Assembly: GCA_964017185.1 (NCBI GenBank)
Contig: OZ024869.1
Coordinates: 2,936,501-3,000,500, forward strand
Direction: 5' to 3'
Length of the DNA stretch: 64,000 nucleotides
Origin: Rugalucina vietnamica
Taxonomy: Eukaryota > Mollusca > Bivalvia > Lucinida > Lucinidae
The notes under the pieces were generated by a model. That model saw only the letters and a program-made list of their open reading frames with translations. It was not told the DNA's origin and made no database searches. Each line of letters starts with the position of its first letter. Positions within the stretch are counted from its first letter, which is position 1. The translations under genes and the position numbers were made by a program. Shown here in pieces: positions 23,206 to 33,813 of this stretch.

Positions 23206-23426
23206 ACATCGCCGAAGTGCTAGTTGGTGTTCTATAAAGATCTAAAAGATTAAATGCCTATGAAGCCGATCTGCCATCTACCCTAATGACAAATTTCAGT
23301 GTTATTACCAGGGCATGCAATGGACCTAAAACAATGATTAACATTTTGATCATCGAATCCAACATGTTTTTGCCAAGAGCGATTCTCTTGAAACTTTTCC
23401 CTGCTCTGTTGTACCTGTTATTAATG

Positions 23427-23661
23427 GAGCCGCGTCATGAGGCAACCGGATTTTCGCCTATGCGAAAACAAAGGCGCAGATCAGCTGTGCAGTAACTGCA
23501 CAGCTGATCAGCGCCTTTGTTTTCGCAACACGGATAGTACAATACTTCTTCTTCCTAAATCTGAAATTTCAGGCTTCTAGCCATCTTCTGTAGCTGCATA
23601 GGCCAGTTTGTGTTAGACATGGTCGGAACACCTGAAGGCCGATTTTATTGCGTCGCGGCTC
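23427..23661 (+). mobile_element. Family C palindromic MITE, copy 4 (variant hairpin)
   Basis: 235 bp with ends GAGCCGCGTCATGAGGCAACC and GTCGCGGCTC. The hairpin centre here is GATCAGCTGTGCAGT/AACTGCACAGCTGATC. Both arms differ from other copies (TTCGC becomes TGTGC) yet stay perfectly complementary. Confidence 0.85.
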
Positions 23662-23681
23662 AAAGATGAATATTGTCAGAC

Positions 23682-23825
23682 AGATTCTGATACATTGTTT
23701 AATGTCTAATGAGCCATGATCTGCTTTCTAGAATGACAAACGAGGGGATATTTTCGAAACGACTACATCATATCATGTCATAGATTTGAATTAATCTATT
23801 GTCTTGCAAGGAGTTTCTTTACGAT
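23682..23825 (+). repeat. Duplicated intron-like segment, copy I
   Basis: CAGACAGATTCTGATACATTG through GACAAACGAGGGGATA, TTTCGAAACGACTACATCATAT and CTTGCA. It recurs at 28728-28875 and 32648-32790. Each copy lies 1.5-1.65 kb from the start codon of a DID exon on the minus strand, which marks head-to-tail duplicated units. Confidence 0.75.
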
Positions 23826-24253
23826 AGCAGCGAACCAACCTTAAATAAATTGTTTCATGTCTGTTTGTTTACGCAAACTGATACTTTCGTTTATTTTTCC
23901 ATTAGTTTATTTCAAGCTGACTATAAAACGCTATTCGCAGTTTGTGTTCAAAATGTTGCAGTTTCTAGTTGCAGAAGTGGATTTCTTGACTCTCTTCATT
24001 ATTAGGAATTTTTGCTACTTATTGTGTATCAAAGTTAGCCAAGATAAAATTTTCAAAGTATAGATGAAATATGTTTTGATGAGAGGAACTTGCAATTTTA
24101 TTTAGATACGGTGACACATGTTAAGACATTGTCCAAGAAGGAAGAGGGTAATATCCAACAGAAGTGACACTCCCCTCGCTTGATATATTCCTGTTATCGT
24201 AAAATATAACTATACTCACTATTACACTTGACATGTGAAGACTCATGAAATTG

Positions 24254-24488
24254 GAGCCGCATCATGAGAAAACCGGATTTTTGCCTAGGCGAAAACAAAG
24301 GCGCAGATCAGCTTCGCGGTAACCGCGAAGCTGATCAGCGCCTTTGTTTTCGCTACTCGGATAGTACAATTCCTCTTCTACTTAAATCCGAAATTTCAAG
24401 CTTCTAGCTCTTTTCTGAGCGTGTACAGGCCGGTTTGTGTCGGACCTGGTCGGAAACCACGAAGACCGGTTTTCTCGCGTCGAGGCTC
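24254..24488 (+). mobile_element. Family C palindromic MITE, copy 5
   Basis: 235 bp with ATTG on both sides (24250-24253, 24489-24492). The hairpin centre is GCTTCGCGGT/AACCGCGAAGC with arms extended by GGCGAAAACAAAGGCGC. It has the best preserved ends: GAGCCGCATCATGAGAAAAC and GTCGAGGCTC. Confidence 0.9.
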
Positions 24489-24703
24489 ATTGAAGAAACG
24501 AAATTTACGGAAATTAGGCTAAGGCAAGTAAAACATCTAATGATAACAAAAGAAAGAGACTATATCATGATCAAACGAGTCTGGATGTGTTAGAAATGGA
24601 ATTCTTCGTTGCTTTGACCATACCATCGCACACCAATATTTATACAAGCGTTTGGAGTGAAGTCACTTATCCTTAATACGCAGGAGCAAATCGACTATCT
24701 TAC

Positions 24704-25178
24704 CTGCCCCGAACTTTTCTCCGTATATCCCGGTTGATATCAAACTTTCAAGCCCTATGTGAGAATTCATAACCGTTTTTATACACATCACACATTCCAG
24801 CCTCTGAACCAAGTTCGAGAAATTACTTGAATATTGTCCGAAAGTTTCAAGACATTCAAACAACATTTCCAACCCGCGTTGTTTCAAAAACAATGTCATC
24901 AGCCGAGCGTTGTCCGCTTTCAGACGATTTCTGAGGCGGGAAAAGTTAAACACCGTGGGATCTCGCAGTAAACTCACGCATGACTGAGAGGTGGCAATGT
25001 CACCTGCTATTTCTGCCAAACGACCCTCTGTTTTCATTTTGGAAATTTTCTTCAAGTTAAGTTTCGGTTCGTCCGAGTCTGATGATTCAACGTCTTTTTC
25101 CACATTATGAGCTATCACAGCCGACGGCAACGTTATCTTTAGCCTATTTTTGTTGCAAAATTTGCGTTTCAAAAACAT
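24704..25178 (-). CDS. First coding exon, INF2-like formin DID/GBD domain, copy I
   Basis: 475-nt open exon from ATG at 25178 to a donor CAG/GTAAGA (24704/24703), leaving one base of the next codon (phase 1). The N-terminal ~60 residues are basic then acidic (MFLKRKFCNKNRL; ESSDSDEPKLNLKK). The domain follows at about residues 65-158: SCVSLLRDPTVFNFSRLRNR, LFLKQRGLEMLFECLE, LVQRLECVMCIKTVMNSHIG. This matches the pattern of the diaphanous-inhibitory (armadillo) domain of INF2-type formins (LLxxPTVVNYSxLRxRL, FLxxxGLDLLLE, CVxxVMNS). Formins nucleate and elongate actin filaments, and the DID holds the protein inactive. If the intron is retained the protein would stop at 171 residues. No FH1/FH2 exon was recognised downstream. 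Confidence 0.75.
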
Positions 25179-25239
25179 CGTGATTTCTTACTCAATGAGA
25201 TCCACTAAAACTATCTAATCTCTCTGAAGTGCCTTCAGC

Positions 25240-25720
25240 AGAGAATAACAATAAAGTGACTGGCAGAACTGTTTATAGCCTCTCTTATAGCACCTGAGAA
25301 CCATATTGGATTGTTACAGTTGCTTCCTATCACGATTTATCATTTAAAGCGCAGCTACGACTGGAATCAGAAAACATGACAGTTTGACAGCGTTGCACAA
25401 CTTAACATTTGGTATGCTTTATAGGACATGGAAGCTACGCATTTTGCACGAGTATTATGTTCCTCATTCGTCGTTTTATATCACTGTATATGGTAATATT
25501 ATCGAAAGACTATAAAACTTAAAGTGACATTTGTGAGAATATAGAGTAAAATATGGAATTCACAGTTCGCGATTTTATAACGTAAAACATCATGTAATTT
25601 CAGCTTCATATCCAACGCAATCAAATAATTTCACGACACAGAAGGATAGACAAATCAAAAGCGCACATAATGTGCTAAATTATCGCTTCAGGCGACAAAA
25701 GTAATCATTGATTAAGAAAC
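25240..25720 (-). repeat. Duplicated 5' flank of DID exon I
   Basis: ATAACAATAAAGTGACT, TATAGCACCTGAG, TTGCTTCCTAT and CAAATCAAAAGCGCACA..ATGTGCTAAATTATCGCTTCAG recur in the same order at 34365-34800 (copy III). Part recurs at 30460-30510 (copy II). The duplicated unit therefore includes several hundred bases of upstream DNA. Confidence 0.75.
25272..25278 (-). promoter_or_regulatory. TATA-like box before DID exon I
   Basis: On the minus strand GGCTATAAACAG lies 94 bp before the start codon. The same box, in the same context (CAGTCACTTTA between box and ATG), is kept in copies II (30483-30489) and III (34394-34400), while the surrounding sequence varies. Confidence 0.5.
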
Positions 25721-25833
25721 ACCATATATGCATTTTATGATTAGTAGCCACAACGCGCGTCGAGCATCACAACGATCTTCACCAAACTATTACAAATACT
25801 AAATCATCTATTCAGAGGATACAAACCTGTAGG

Positions 25834-26068
25834 GCGGCCCCCGTGGCCGAGTGGTTAAGAGCGCTGATTACATTACCGCACTTAACCATTCGATCATCTC
25901 ACTGCTGTGTCTGGTTTGGGTTCGAGCCCCGCTCTGGCCACATGTGAGACAAGCCAAGTTCTGCTTGCGGGTGTGTCAGGTGGTTTATCCGGTGTTCTCC
26001 TGTTTTCGCCCCACCTACTGATTGGCTCGTCTCATATGAGCTGAAATAATCTTGAAAGGGACGTTAAA

Positions 26069-26111
<43 letters not shown>
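25834..26111 (+). mobile_element. tRNA-derived SINE with poly(A) tail and 11-bp target duplication
   Basis: The head is tRNA-like: box A in GTGGCCGAGTGGTTAAGAGC and box B in GGTTCGAGCCCCGCTCT. A ~150-bp body follows, then a conserved tail TTGAAAGGGACGTTAAACT and a ~45-base A run. AAACCTGTAGG occurs directly before (25823-25833) and after (26112-26122), the signature of target-primed insertion. The tail motif GGGACGTTAAAC is shared with the SINE at 49305-49509. It is not a functional tRNA gene: the anticodon region is not cloverleaf-like. Confidence 0.88.
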
Positions 26112-26118
<7 letters not shown>

Positions 26119-26289
26119 TAGGCGGAAATACATAACTTTGATCCTAAGTTTTTCAGTAATTTTGAAGAGATGACTAGACAAATATTTATGCAGTTTAGGG
26201 TGATTGAACGTTTTAAATGGGATTCTGTTATCTAAGAACTCTTCTGGAGAAAAACGTCGATGTTTTCCCATTTAGTATGTAGTCTTTTG

Positions 26290-26727
26290 TATTAAATGAA
26301 AATAAAACAGATCCTTTAAGAGCAGTGAACACATTAACGAGAAAGGTAATGGGCCATACCGCGGTTTCGGCTACTGAAGCCTCTTCAGTGACCCTAAATT
26401 CCGCAACATGGAGCCAAAGAGCGATATAGTAATTTTGCATCTTTCAACAGGGTAGTCGACACAAAGACTAGTAGAATCTAAATGGGGCCAAATATTTCAA
26501 ACATTGGTTAGAAAATGAATCTAAACCGATAATAATTTTCTAATTTCTCAGAATACCCTCACTGATCTCAAAGGACCAAAAGGAAAATATAATCTGCCCC
26601 ATGGATGATGTAGGGGAGACGTTTAAGAGCCGCCACACTGCACAACACCAGCTGCAGTAATAGCAAATGAAAATAAAACAGATCCTTTAAGAGCAGTAAA
26701 CATATTAACGAGAAAGGTAATGGCAAA
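26290..26727 (-). repeat. Family B repeat, one monomer plus start of a second
   Basis: Begins AAATAAAACAGATCCTTTAAGAGCAG and runs through GGGCCATACCGCGGTTTCGG, ATGGAGCCAAAG and CAGCTGCAGTAATAGC to 26665, where the same start (AAATAAAACAGATCC) recurs. It is cut at 26727 by a short family A piece. As at 18577, the monomers are joined head to tail. Confidence 0.8.
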
Positions 26728-26729
26728 GT

Positions 26730-26785
26730 TAAAAAAGTACAAGTAGGCAACGATCAGGAAAAGGCGCAATCAGAAAAAGATTAAG
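26730..26785 (-). repeat. Very short family A 3' piece
   Basis: AAAAGTACAAGTAGGCAACG plus ATCAGGAAAAGGCGCAATCAG is the last ~50 bp of family A in reverse. A shorter piece (about 25 bp) is at 26978-27002. Confidence 0.7.
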
Positions 26786-26999
26786 CCGGTTAATATGTTT
26801 TAAACGTTTTTTTTTTCTTGTAAAGAGGGAAATAGTTTATAAGCAATTGTGAATCAATTGTACAAATACGAATCTGCGACTGAAAAATCCATGCCAACTA
26901 TGAAAATGTTTTCAGTTTTTAACTCAATGAAATTCGATAATTCTTAGATTAGGTATAACTGCATAGACTTGACGATATTAAAAAGTACAAGTAGGCAAC

Positions 27000-27480
27000 G
27001 ATTTGATATTAATTTGATATCTCTGTTTAAATATTCTGAGACATCTGAGAAATATGCAGATTTAAACGAAGTGAGTATAAACATATTTTTTTCTCATTAT
27101 TTTTGTAATAAAAGGATTTAGCCAAAGCTGTTTTTCCTCATTTTGTACCAAACATTTTGTTGTTGCCTTTTATTTCTCTTTCGTGAATCATTAAACAATT
27201 CAAACGTAACACGATCGAAAATGACAAAGAAACATATAAACTAAATATGCTACTGAAAGTTTGAGTATCAAACATTGAGTAGTACATGTCCAAAGTTGGC
27301 CTGTAAATACTCGTTGTCAAAGCATGTTTAGAACAAAATGAACATACGCAATATGTGTTTATTAGATTTAGACTTTGCTAAAACAATTATAGAATAAATA
27401 TATTCAAAATTTTATTGTTCATGACTTGGCACTGCGTGTTGCCTACCTTCAAACACCCAGTGTGCTAACATATTAGGATT
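27000..27480. other. No gene seen
   Basis: AT-rich with no credible ORF or repeat boundary. Bounded by a ~25-bp family A piece on the left and a degenerate family A-like stretch (27480-27740, reverse) on the right. Confidence 0.4.
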
Positions 27481-27740
27481 GCGATTCAATAAAAATAATG
27501 GTTGTAGGTAATGATCAGAAACCAGTGCAACCAGAACCCTGAATGCCACACCCTAAAATCACAATTAGGAAACAAATCAAAATTCAATTCAAAAAGGTAC
27601 TAATACAAACAGAACATACGGTATGCACGGCGAGCAGCATTTTATCAAAAAATGTTTAGTCATTTGCATTAACTTAACTAGATACATGAAGACGCTAGCA
27701 AAAGGCATAAACAAGACAAAAAGATAAAATAAAAATAAAA
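27480..27740 (-). repeat. Degenerate family A-like stretch
   Basis: Order and wording of blocks (GTAGGTAATGATCAG, ACATACGGTATGC..GCGAGCAGC, TTGCATTAACTTAACTAGATAC, AAAGGCATAAAC) resemble reverse family A but with heavy change. Older than the other copies. Confidence 0.5.
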
Positions 27741-27759
27741 CAAGAGAGACACTATGAAG

Positions 27760-28250
27760 TTATTTGCTTGATGACGGCGAGTGGTTTCGCAGTTTTATTA
27801 CGGACTTCGAATTGAACGAAATTCGTTTATTGCGTGACTCTGTTCATATTCTACCGATAAGCTGTAAACAGTTACTAATGAACGAAGATTCGCTGCTGAT
27901 CTGTGTAACAATACGTCTGTTCGTGACAATTTCAGTTAGTAAGTGTTTAGAACAGACAAATAAACGTGGATAAATTAATTGTAATGTCTGCAAGTTTAAT
28001 TTTTCTTTTCTGTTTGCATTAAACATAAGAATCCCCGAGATACCGTTAAAACTACGGTTTTTGTCTCCACTAATGAACATTACTAAATGCATCAGCAACA
28101 ACATCATGGTATAGGAAGACTGACATGTGCGAATAATAATAAAACTGAAAACCAGAAACTTCCGAAACTAGGAAGGAAATTGGGACAATTGTCCATAACT
28201 ACGGATATATATCCTGTCTACATTTAAAATTTAGCTATTTTTAATGATTC
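27760..28250 (-). repeat. Low-copy duplicated segment (relative of 17885-18365 and 21857-22070)
   Basis: Left half matches 17885-18365 (ATTCGTTTATTGCGTGAC; GATTCGCTGCTGATCTGTG), right half matches 21857-22070. A minus-strand frame begins MMLLLMHLVMFISG (28107), a hydrophobic signal-like start, but no recognisable domain follows. It could be an eroded gene 5' end. Confidence 0.5.
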
Positions 28251-28327
28251 AAACTCGTAAAAATCCATAGATTGATTGTCAGCAAAATAAAACTAAAACC
28301 TAAGAGTTTCATTTCGCCGATGGTGGT

Positions 28328-28382
28328 CATAATCTCTTTCTGGTTGCGCCTTTTCCTGATCGTTGCCAACTTGTATCTTTTC
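28328..28382 (+). repeat. Short family A 3' piece
   Basis: TAATCTCTTTCTGGTTGCGC then TTTTCCTGATCGTTGCCAAC, ending TTGTATCTTTT: the last ~55 bp of family A in plus orientation. Confidence 0.65.
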
Positions 28383-29240
28383 GAGACTAAAGTGGACTGC
28401 AATAACCACTAAAGTTCCTGACCATACTGTTTAAACAGTATTTGTCTCCGGTATGACAAAATTAAACACGCGTACAGCATAGCAGTGTCTCAGATCTAGT
28501 AGGCGTTCTACGGATTGCAGAAATATTGGGTTATATATATCTAAGGATCACGACAATACAACGATAAATTACCATTTATGCCAAAGTATAGAAGGCCCCC
28601 TCAAAGCAACGATTTATATCAATTTGATCTTCTTACCAAATATAATAGTGCCAACGGTGCTGTTTGGATACACACCTCGCCATTTCTTTTAAAATTCTCA
28701 TTTTATTGAATGTAAGTATTTAAACTGTCTAACAGATTCTGATACATTGTTCAGTGTCTAATGATCCGTGATCTGCTTTCTACAATGACAAACGAGGGGA
28801 TACTTTCGAAACGACTACATCATATTAAGTCACAGAGAGTTCTGTTATTAATAATCTATTGCCTCTGCAGTGTGTGTTTCTTTCTGAGATGTACAGCAGT
28901 GATTAAAATCTGAATTAAAATTTCTTGTCTATTTTTCTCTTATTTTAACAAAGCCCTTTTATTTACGTTCATTGTTTCATTACCAGCTTATTTTGGTAAT
29001 GTTATATTTGGCATTTAGTGCCTATTTTGAGTACAAAACATGCACAGTTTGTGTTCAGTAGTTGCCGTTCTCTCTGTGTGTGTGTTCCTTTGGTGTTTTA
29101 AGTGACGTCAATGTACTAGTTAAGAATATATTTTGGTATATTGGCAGACCAGTGCCTATTTCGAGAACAAAAGACTCACAGTTTGTGTTCAGTATTTGCG
29201 CTCTCGGTCTATCTGTGTGTTCTTTGGCGTTTTATATGAT
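28383..29240. repeat. Duplicated intron-like segment, copy II
   Basis: Matches 31860-33130 in order: GAGACTAAA.TGGAC, CATACTGTTTAAACAGTAT, ACGACAATACAACGATAAAT, GTGCCAACGGTGC, then the CAGATTCTGATACATTG block (28728). Relative to copy III it lacks the LINE tail and the T-run, so it acts as their empty site. Confidence 0.75.
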
Positions 29241-29244
29241 GTCA

Positions 29245-29335
29245 AATAAAAATTAAAACTGAGATCCTTGAAGAGCAGTGAACACCTTTATGAGAAAGGG
29301 GATGGGCCATACCGCGGTTTCGATTATTAAAGTCT
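29245..29335 (-). repeat. Family B fragment
   Basis: AATTAAAACTGAGATCCTTG through GATGGGCCATACCGCGGTTT: one end of a B monomer. Confidence 0.7.
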
Positions 29336-29904
29336 CGTCAGTCAGGCTTTTTAAGAATATGATCCAATAAAACTTTACAGAGAATGAACGATCTCTATTT
29401 GAAGAACGGGTCGTTTATAACTAAACGCTTATAAGAAATGATTAAAGAAGGAACGGATATTGTATCAAACTGAAGATAACTTCTGACATAATGTGGTGAA
29501 TGCCTGCGTCCATGTATGTTATTCTCGTGCTTTCTTTGGATAAATAAAATATAAAGGTTTGATCCTTTGGATAAAGCAGCTCTAAGCGCTCTAAAAATAA
29601 TCACCCTCTTTTGCAACCCTTCCCTATTGTGATAAGTCTAACAAAGTCATGCAATGAATCGAAGGTAGGGATGGGTCCAAAATAACAAAAACAAATAATA
29701 GACATGAAGAGGGTACGACCGAATAAAGACTCTAGTATGATGCAACGTGGGTGAACGTCTTTCAAAGAGAATTCTTCGTTCATGATTTGACCCAACAATC
29801 GCACACCAATGTTGATACGAGCGTTTTGTATGAGAAAATGTCAAAGGAGACATGATAAAAACAAAGTTAATTTGTCTTATACCCAAAAGAAAAGACCATC
29901 TTAC

Positions 29905-30376
29905 CTGCCCCGAACTTTTCTCCGTATATCCCGGTTGAGATCAAACTTTCGAGTCCTATTGTGAGCATTCATAACCGTTTTTATACACATCACACATTCC
30001 AGCCTCTGAACCAAGTTCGAGAAATTACTTCGAAAGTTTCAAGACATTCAAACAACATTTCCAACCCGCGTTGTTTCAAAAACAATGTCATCAGCCGAGC
30101 GTTGTCCGCTTTCAGACGATTTCTGAGGCGGGAAAAGTTAAACACCGTGGGATCTCGCAGTAAAAGTAAACTCACGCATGACTGAGAAGTAGCAATGTCG
30201 CCTGCTATTTCTGCCAAACGACTTTCTGTTTTCATTTTGGAAAGTTTCTTCAAGTTAAGAATCGGTTTGTCCGTGTCTGATAATTCAACGTCTTTTTCCT
30301 CAATATGAGCTTTCAAAACAGACGGCATTGATATCTTTAGCCTATTTGTATTGCAAAATTTGCGCTTTAAAGACAT
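29905..30376 (-). pseudogene. INF2-like DID first exon, copy II, frameshifted
   Basis: Same exon as copies I and III, with ATG at 30376 (MSLKRKFCNTNRL) and an intact donor CAG/GTAAGA at 29905/29904. Compared with copy I it has a 6-base in-frame insertion (AGTAAA near 30160) and a 10-base deletion near 30028. The deletion shifts the frame after ECLETF and brings a stop at 29990. A one-base insertion further on restores the frame before the donor. It is therefore probably a pseudogene copy of a host exon, although the splice site and TATA box (30483-30489) are kept. Sequencing error cannot be ruled out. Confidence 0.7.
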
Positions 30377-30509
30377 TGTGACTCCTCTGTCTATGAGACC
30401 AGCTAAAAGTAAATTGCGTAAGATATCTAATCGCTAGAAAGATCCTTCTGAAGAGCAGGCCACTAAAGTGACTGACATAACTGTTTATAGCCTTTCTTGT
30501 AGCACCTAA

Positions 30510-31118
30510 GAGATTTAATAGTTTATTTGAGTGTCACATATCAAAAGCATCAAGCTACAACATATATACTCCTCCTTTAAAAAGTCCGGTCACCCAACTC
30601 AATTTAAATGAATAGGAATTATAACGTTTTGTTTTTGTGAATTTAAAAAAAAATACATGGCAGAATCTGGTGCGTCAACTGCCCTTTGACATACAGAGTG
30701 AATCTTTTGTGCATGCTCAGTATTAAACGCATATGTTCTATGGTCATAAAGAGCCGACTTGATGGGTTGGGATCTCGAAAGCCAGCCCAGCCCCGTGTTC
30801 TCATGCTTGCTCCTTGATACACAACAGCAGCGTAGAAGCCTCGGATGTGGTGTAAAGATACTCACTTTGTAATCGGGGCTCAATAGCTCGATCCAGAGCT
30901 CCATCAGTCTTCTGAATGACATTTTCATCATGATGTGTCTTCGTATGGCATAAGATGTTAAAAGGGCGTAAAACCTCTTTCACGCCAAAATCATTCCTGT
31001 TTTAGGTTGGGAGTACAGTAATCAAAAGTAAAAACAAATCTACCAAATTTATTCGCAAGTAAACACAGTGCAAAAACAAATTACAATTCTGACAATTTTG
31101 GGTGACTGGATTTTTTTA
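30510..31118. other. No gene seen
   Basis: Only short frames without protein-like character. Upstream of copy II the duplicated 5' flank stops near 30510, unlike copies I and III where it extends to ~480 bp. This suggests the copy was truncated at the 5' side. Confidence 0.4.
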
Positions 31119-31121
31119 GGA

Positions 31122-31517
31122 AAGTACAAGTAGGCAAAGATCAGGAAAAGGCGCAATCAGAAAAAGATTCCCACTCCAAAAACCGAGATGGGAAAAAACT
31201 AAATTAACAATCAGGTACTTATACCATGAAAACATATCGTAAGCCGAATGAGCAGCTATTTTCCCAATAGGTGGCCACTCAGTTACCTAAACTTAACTAA
31301 AAATATGAAAACATACATAAGGAGCCAACAGCACAAAAAATTTTAAACACCAAGACATAAAACAAAAAGAACCACCTTGGGACGATCAGTAACATAAAGT
31401 TACTGGCGGGCTTAAACCGGTTTTACATGGCCATAACCTCACCCTCAGCTTCTGCAGTGGTTCATAACATTTAGTTAGTTCTTCGGTCCTCGTGGATCTT
31501 TGCCTACTTGTACCTTT
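31122..31517 (-). repeat. Family A copy with an inverted 24-bp 3' end at its far side
   Basis: Reverse copy from AGTACAAGTAGGCAAAGATC (31124) to TTCTTCGGTCCTCGTG (31493). It is followed at once by GATCTTTGCCTACTTGTACC (31494-31513), which is the same 3' terminus in plus orientation. The copy therefore has inverted copies of its terminus at both sides. Confidence 0.75.
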
Positions 31518-31969
31518 CTACTTGCAACCGATAGTTTAGCTGGTAATTCTCATTACTAAAAGACAAGCGACCAATAAGTCGAACAGTTCTTGTTTTCGCT
31601 GCAAACACTTTCTTAAACTTTTTCCAGTTTCAAGACTCGAGCAAACTTCTATGTCTATGTTTCAAATCATGCCCATGCGCGCACAGAGAAGAATCGGGGC
31701 AACAGACTAAGATTTCTTTGAAATGTATTTCCAAATTGGCTTCTCCTAAGATAATGTCAAACTAAAGATCAAAGAATTGTCTTTGCCCCTAGTCTAGAAA
31801 TTAAATGAAAAGAAACGTATAAGGTTCAATTCGCCCATGGTGGTCATTGATAAACTTTATTCGAGACTAAAATGGACCGCTTTCACCACAAAAGTTCCTA
31901 ACCATACTGTTTAAACAGTATCTGTCTCCGCTATGACCAAATTAAACATGTATACAACTGTGCCATCCC

Positions 31970-32410
31970 TGGAGTCTCGCAGGGAGCGGTCCTCCTTAAC
32001 CTTCTTCTACAAGATACACTCCGGTACAGTGTCTCTTGATAAAGATAAATACCTGACCCCGGCACCCAATCTAAGGCATACTCGGGCATCACATGAATCA
32101 CAATACACAAGACCATTTGCCTATAGTGATGCCCTGAAAAATTCCTTTTTCCCCAGAACTATTCCGGTTTGGAATAGTCTCCCTTCTTCAGTGGTCCTAT
32201 CTAAGACCATTGAGGAATTTAAGGCTTCTATTTAAATCATTAGCCCAGAGGCATGCGTTTTAGTATGCCTCTCATCTATATCTTGTAAATAGTTTTAATG
32301 GTCCACCCCAAATGTTTTCTTTTCCCTTGACTAAATTCTAAATTTAGCCACCCACCCCACACCTGAGGTGATGATCAGAAATTGGTCGACTCAGTATCAG
32401 AAGATAGATA
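31970..32410 (+). mobile_element. LINE 3' end (RT C-terminus and 3' UTR)
   Basis: Frame 31970-32235 encodes a typical LINE C-terminal tail: LESRRERSSLTFFYKIHSG, DKYLTPAPNLRHTRAS, NSFFPRTIPVWNSLPSSVV and TIEEFKASI, then a stop. The 3' UTR has CCACCCCACACCTGAGGTGA and TCAGAAATTGGTCGACTCAG, then an AGATAGATAG tail. It is inserted in the duplicated segment: the empty site at 28480 lacks it, and TGCC lies on both sides. 5' truncated. Confidence 0.85.
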
Positions 32411-32556
32411 GTGCCTTAGAGCTAGAAGGCGTTCTACAAATTGCAGTAAAACTGGATTACGACAATACAACGATAAATCACTGTTTATGCCAAAGTATGG
32501 GAGGTCATCTGACAGCTAGTGCCAACGGTGCGATTTGGATAAACACCTCGCCACTT

Positions 32557-32557
<1 letters not shown>

Positions 32558-32597
<40 letters not shown>
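32558..32597. repeat. T homopolymer (~40 bp)
   Basis: Inserted between CACTTG and GTTCTCC in the duplicated segment. It is absent from the sister copy at 28690, so it arrived or expanded after the duplication. Confidence 0.85.
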
Positions 32598-32598
<1 letters not shown>

Positions 32599-32647
32599 TT
32601 CTCCTGCAGTGCTGCGTCTGATTTTGATGAGTATTAGTATTTAAACT

Positions 32648-33130
32648 GTCAGACAGATTCTGATACATTGTTCAATGTCTAATGATCCATGATGACAAAC
32701 GAGGGGATATTTTCGAAACGACTACATCATATCATATCACAGATTTGAGTTAATCTATTGGCTTGCATGGATTTTTCTTTCTGAGACATACAGCAGTGAT
32801 TAAAATCTAAATAAAATATTTCGTGTTCAATTTTTACCTTATTTCAAAGCTCCTATTACACTTGTTGTTTCATTACTTATTTACTTTTATTTACAAGTGG
32901 TCGCATTGTTTATTGTCACCTCCCTGTGGCCAGCATTGCCCCGTTTAACCGTTTAGTTCACGGAATACGGACCCAAAATGATCTTTGTTACTACATGTTT
33001 ACAAACTGGCATTATAGTACCTATTTTGAGTACAACATATTCACAGTTTGTGTTACAACATATTCACAGTTTGTGTTCAGTATTTGCTGTTTTCAGTTGT
33101 AACGATTCATTTAATCGTTAGAATATTCGC
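32648..33130 (+). repeat. Duplicated intron-like segment, copy III
   Basis: Third copy of the CAGACAGATTCTGATACATTG block, followed as in copy II by ACATACAGCAGTGATTAAAA and CACAGTTTGTGTT repeats. It ends near the (AAT)n tract. Confidence 0.75.
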
Positions 33131-33224
33131 TCTCTATATGAAGAAAGGGTCATTTGCCGCTCCTCTCTGTTGCGATGAGTCTAACCAAGATGGAATGAAC
33201 CGAAACTAGGGTGCCCACCCCCCA

Positions 33225-33226
33225 TA

Positions 33227-33278
<52 letters not shown>

Positions 33279-33304
33279 TAATAATAATAGTAATAATAAT
33301 AATA
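33225..33304. repeat. (AAT)n microsatellite
   Basis: About 25 AAT units with one or two interruptions, within the duplicated intron-like segment. The sister locus at 29670-29700 has only a short A-rich stretch there. Confidence 0.9.
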
Positions 33305-33349
33305 GGTATGGGGGTACGAAATAAGAGACTCTAGCGTGATGCAACGTGG

Positions 33350-33690
33350 CTGATAAAATAAAACTGAGACCCTTTAAGAGCAGTGAACATATTAATGAGA
33401 AAGAGGATGGGCCATACCGCGGTTTCGGCTACTTAAGCCTCTTCAGTGACCCTACAGATTTGGCAACATGGAGCCAAAGCGAATTACTGTTATTTTGAAA
33501 CTTTCAACAGGGTAGTCGATACAAAGACTAGTATTATCTAAATGAGGCCAAATGTATTAAACGTTGGTTAGAAAATGATTCTAAACCGATAATAATTTTC
33601 TGAATTCTCAGAATACCCTCGCTGATCTCAAAGGACAAAAAGGAAAATATAATCTGCACTATGGATGATGTACGGGGAGACTTTGAAAGA
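33350..33690 (-). repeat. Family B monomer, with a partial second start at 33757-33780
   Basis: AAATAAAACTGAGACCCTTT through GCGGTTTCGGCTACTTAAGC to GATGATGTACGGGGAGACTT. The start motif (AATAAAACTGAGATCC) recurs at 33757, abutting DID exon copy III downstream of its donor. Confidence 0.8.
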
Positions 33691-33813
33691 CAATTCTGCA
33701 TTCATGCCTTCACACACACCAATGTCGATACAATGGCATAGGAACCTAGTAAAAAAATAAAATAAAACTGAGATCCTTTTTCCTTAATGCTAAAACAAAC
33801 TTGACCATCTTAC

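Noticed and set aside
22992-23237. Lys/Arg/Val-rich ORF (and its antisense)
   Set aside because: Open only because the 32-bp minisatellite lacks stops; no protein domain.
25834-25935. tRNA-like sequence with good box A and box B
   Set aside because: The anticodon region does not fold as a tRNA and the sequence continues into a SINE body with poly(A) and a target duplication.
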